Shown piece after piece: positions 61,400-64,000 of a stretch of 64,000 nt of DNA. The notes beneath the pieces are model-generated. The model did not search any database, had not been told where the DNA came from, and worked only from the letters and a program-made list of their open reading frames with translations. Position 1 is the stretch's first letter; each line of letters begins with the position of its first letter. The stretch spans positions 59,225,766 to 59,289,765 of the forward strand of contig NC_072801.1 in NCBI RefSeq assembly GCF_028583425.1. The letters run 5' to 3'. The translations under genes were made by a program, and so were the position numbers. Source of the stretch: Eublepharis macularius. Taxonomy: Eukaryota; Chordata; Lepidosauria; Squamata; Eublepharidae.

Positions 61400-63060
61400 A
61401 GGGCCTTTACAGTGGTAGTCTCTTTGTTTTGACACACATTGCCTATGGAAAATCTGTCTGAATTACAGATATTCTAAATCTAGAAGATGTGCAAATGCTT
61501 TTTATTTTAAAAACTCTGGAAAAAAATGTAAACAAATTTTGGTAATCTTAAATTAATTTATTGTCCGGTGCTCTTGTAAGTACTTAGTACACATGAAGTT
61601 GTTCTGTTTGGTTTTAGTAAACTTTAGGTGTCTTATTATGCTACTGCATTAAAATATTAATTTGTTAGCTGACTTGAGTGTTTAGAACGAATGCCTAAGG
61701 AACTTCTCCCTAAATACTGAAGCAATTGTTTTCTTTTTAATCTGATTATGATCTTGCCATTGTAATAACTCAGTAGGGCGCTGTAAAGGAACGCCTCTCA
61801 ATAATTACACCAGTGAATAATTTTCAGTCATGTGCTGCTACTTAAATTAGTGCAATGTTTTATAAAGGGAGAGTTTTTCTAAAGTGGTGTGGATAGAGAA
61901 GCACAAACAAAAAAACCAAAGAGAGGTGTCTGGCTGTTTCCATATGGGACTAGACCTGTCCCCACTGTGGAATCAGGACTGTGCAGGTTGGTGGAGGTGC
62001 GTGGAGGACAGTGTCTGCATGCCCAGTCCCTGTGTTGCTCTCTGCTGTTGCCACCCCTTCCCCAGTGTCTAGGGACACTGCTTGCCCAAACCGTTGCCTT
62101 GCTATTTTCCCTTTTAGTCAGAAGTTTGGGGGTTATTGGCTCCATCATAAAGGAGAAAGCCACATACATTTTGCTTGGAAGCAAGAAGCAAATAAATAAA
62201 TAAATTGCTGCAGCTGTGTGTGTGTCGGGGGGGGGGGATTGAACAAAAGCTCCGTGTGAAAGGTACCTTCCTGGATCAGATCAAAGATCCATCTAGAACC
62301 CAGCATCTAGTGATCAACAACGGTTGCTTCCACAGCAGCTTTTGCTCCTTGTCCCATCCTCTAAATTGCAATGGTTTCTTTTGGGGATTTCTATTTGATA
62401 TTGTTGCACAGTTGTCCACCTTCTAGGAATTCTCTGGCTCTGCTGCGCATGTCCCAAAACCTGCTTTGGTATTATCCTTCCTGAAAGATACATTCGCTGG
62501 AAAAGTGTGATCAGGACGGAAGCAGAGGATTTTTGCGCCTCCCTCCTTCAAATTCACTGACACCCCCTGCTTTTTGCCAGCTTTTAAAAACCGCTACATA
62601 TCATTACATTATAATGAGCTACTACTGTGTTTTAGAAGTAAAAAAAAGCACACTCCAGTGGGGAAAGAATGGCAGGTGCAAGAAGATATCATAAGGAACA
62701 AGAAGTGGAAGTTTCATTGCCCCTGTGAACGCCTCTTCCTTCGCAATGGCAAAGCTGAACAGGGTATCAGCCCTGTATGGGAGCAACCCAGATGCTCTGG
62801 AAGGCCCATGGAAGTCAAACCCTCCTCCTTTTGTTACCTCCCAGTAACAGGCATTCAGGAGTATACTGCCTCTCAACATGGAAATTCTCCAGCATATCTA
62901 AGAGCTATTGATAGGCCCCTCCTCATGAATTTGTCTATCCACCTCTGATACTACCCACTAGGAAGGAGACTGATTGCAGAGCCTGACTTGCCACATCGTT
63001 CCATGAGCTGTGGCCCCTGCTGGGGAGCATGTTTTTGCTGTCCACCAAAGGTTGCCAGGC
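61400..63060. other. Intergenic, no gene recognised
   Basis: Several open frames around 100-124 codons, the longest at 62574-62948, show no domain and no splice context. Simple repeats (AAATA near 62190, poly-G near 62229) occur. Confidence 0.4.
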
Positions 63061-63065
63061 TGACC

Positions 63066-63276
63066 TGAATACCCCATGCAAGCCTGATCTTGTTAGATTT
63101 TGGAAGCTAAGCAGGGTTGGCCTTGGTTGGTAATTGGATGGGAGACTTCCAGCGAAGACCAGGATTGCAAAGGCAGGCAATGGCAAACCACTTCTGTTAG
63201 TCTCTTGCTCAAACATCCCAGCGGGGGAGGGGGGGAGAGACTGTCAATCAGCTATGACTTGACAGCACTTACCACC
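63066..63276 (+). repeat. 5S-rRNA-derived SINE (well preserved)
   Basis: The head GCCTGATCTTGTTAGATTTT, GGAAGCTAAGCAGGGTTGGC, TTGGTTGGTAATTGGATGGG, AGAC is followed by the tail GGCAATGGCAAACCACTTCT and GCTATGACTTGACAGCAC. The head matches 5S rRNA (GATCTCGTCTGATCTCGGAA, GCTAAGCAGGGTCGGGCCTG) with few changes. Confidence 0.88.
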
Positions 63277-63282
63277 ACCAAA

Positions 63283-63475
63283 GGGTTGCCAACTCTGGCT
63301 TGAGAAATTCCTGAAGATTTGGAGGAGGCACCTGTGCAGATACTTATGTTTCTCCTACACTCTATGGCATACCATAGACACACTGCCCTCTGAAGCTGCC
63401 ATTTTCTGCAGGGGAACTGGTCTCTGTAGTCTGGAGATTGTAATACTGAGGGAACTGATTTTTCCCTGACAATAT
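63283..63475 (-). mobile_element. GGTTGCCA-family MITE, reverse orientation
   Basis: AGGGTTGCCAACTCTGGCTT, then GAAGCTGCCATTTTCTGCAG, GGGGAACTGGTCTCTGTAG, ending within TCTGGAGATTG. The last part is lost. Confidence 0.7.
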
Positions 63476-63806
63476 AGGCTCATGCAAGTGTTGTCCTTCT
63501 CCCACCCCACTTTGTGGCTTGTTTTATCCATGGTATTGTTTTACCGTTTTAAGTGATGTCATAAACTGCTTTCTAAGTCAGCAAGCAGGATGTAAGCATC
63601 AAATCAAAACGAAATGGGGCAGCTGGTGGTGAGATACTAGTGACTCCACGTAGCAAAGTGAGGACTTGATGAAAAGTCTGTAAGTGGGTGGCTTGGGGCT
63701 GGCCTACTCAACTACTGTTGTAATATTGCTCAGGACTGATGTAGGGTGGTCTTTTAAAGAGTATAGGGTTCAGAATATGGCAAGCTACTTAGATCAATTG
63801 GCTAAT

Positions 63807-64000
63807 TGGTGCCTGGAGTTCTCCCAAAATTCCAACTGATCTCCAAAGGACAGAGATCAGTTCCCCTGAAAGAAAAAGCAGCTTCAAAGCGTAGATTCTA
63901 TAGCATCACATCACCATTTAGCTCCCTGCTCTCTCCAAACCCTGACCTCTTCATGAATCACCTCTAAGTCTCCAGGAAATTCCTAAACTGGAGTTGGCAA
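63807..64000 (+). mobile_element. GGTTGCCA-family MITE running off the window
   Basis: GGTGCCTGGAGTTCTCCC, then AGAGATCAGTTCCCCTGAAA, TTCTATAGCATCACATCA, CCAGGAAATTCCTAAACTGG, AGTTGGCAA at the window end. Confidence 0.7.

Overview
The window is vertebrate nuclear DNA, most likely from a squamate reptile (a lizard or gecko-like genome). Three things point that way. Split genes carry vertebrate-type introns. The interspersed repeats are the squamate mix: Bov-B/RTE LINE ends, young L1, CR1, tRNA-derived Sauria-type SINEs, 5S-rRNA-derived SINEs and many hAT-like MITEs. The gene set (SLC17A7, DHDH, RPL13A) matches the neighbourhood known from human 19q13.33.

Layout. 1-5818 is repeat-rich DNA, apparently the last intron of a vesicular glutamate transporter gene whose final coding exon is 5819-6175 (+). 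About 8 kb of 3' UTR/intergenic repeats follow, including an intact-ended hAT MITE at 8327-8760 and a larger hAT-like element at 11457-12244. A tandem pair of dihydrodiol dehydrogenase genes lies on the + strand: a decayed copy (14743-16368, only parts of exons 1, 2, 5, 6 and 7 left) and a complete seven-exon copy (17272-22968, 335 aa). RPL13A (+, eight exons, 26169-33152, 203 aa) comes next and hosts three box C/D snoRNAs in introns 3, 5 and 6. A second, diverged and complete DHDH gene runs on the minus strand from 54315 to 34542 (seven exons, 343 aa), its introns filled with SINEs and MITEs. From 54.4 kb to the end no host gene was found, only LINE, SINE and hAT pieces.

Gene relations. RPL13A is a housekeeping ribosomal protein gene with a 5'-TOP-like promoter and works with its snoRNAs in ribosome production. 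The DHDH copies encode NADP-dependent Gfo/Idh/MocA-family oxidoreductases and form a small local family: two intact divergent members and one pseudogene. SLC17A7 is unrelated in function and is present only as its C-terminal exon.

The most interesting signals are not protein genes. (1) Three hAT-like elements share ends and 8-bp target duplications, but their many subterminal motifs have switched together (GAACC in one, GATC in another, GGACC in the third). (2) A perfect 96-bp inverted repeat with 12-bp target duplications and a hammerhead-ribozyme-like core sits just upstream of RPL13A. (3) A GC-AG intron is shared by the two + strand DHDH copies but not by the minus copy. (4) U32/U33-like snoRNAs sit in introns different from those recalled for mammals.
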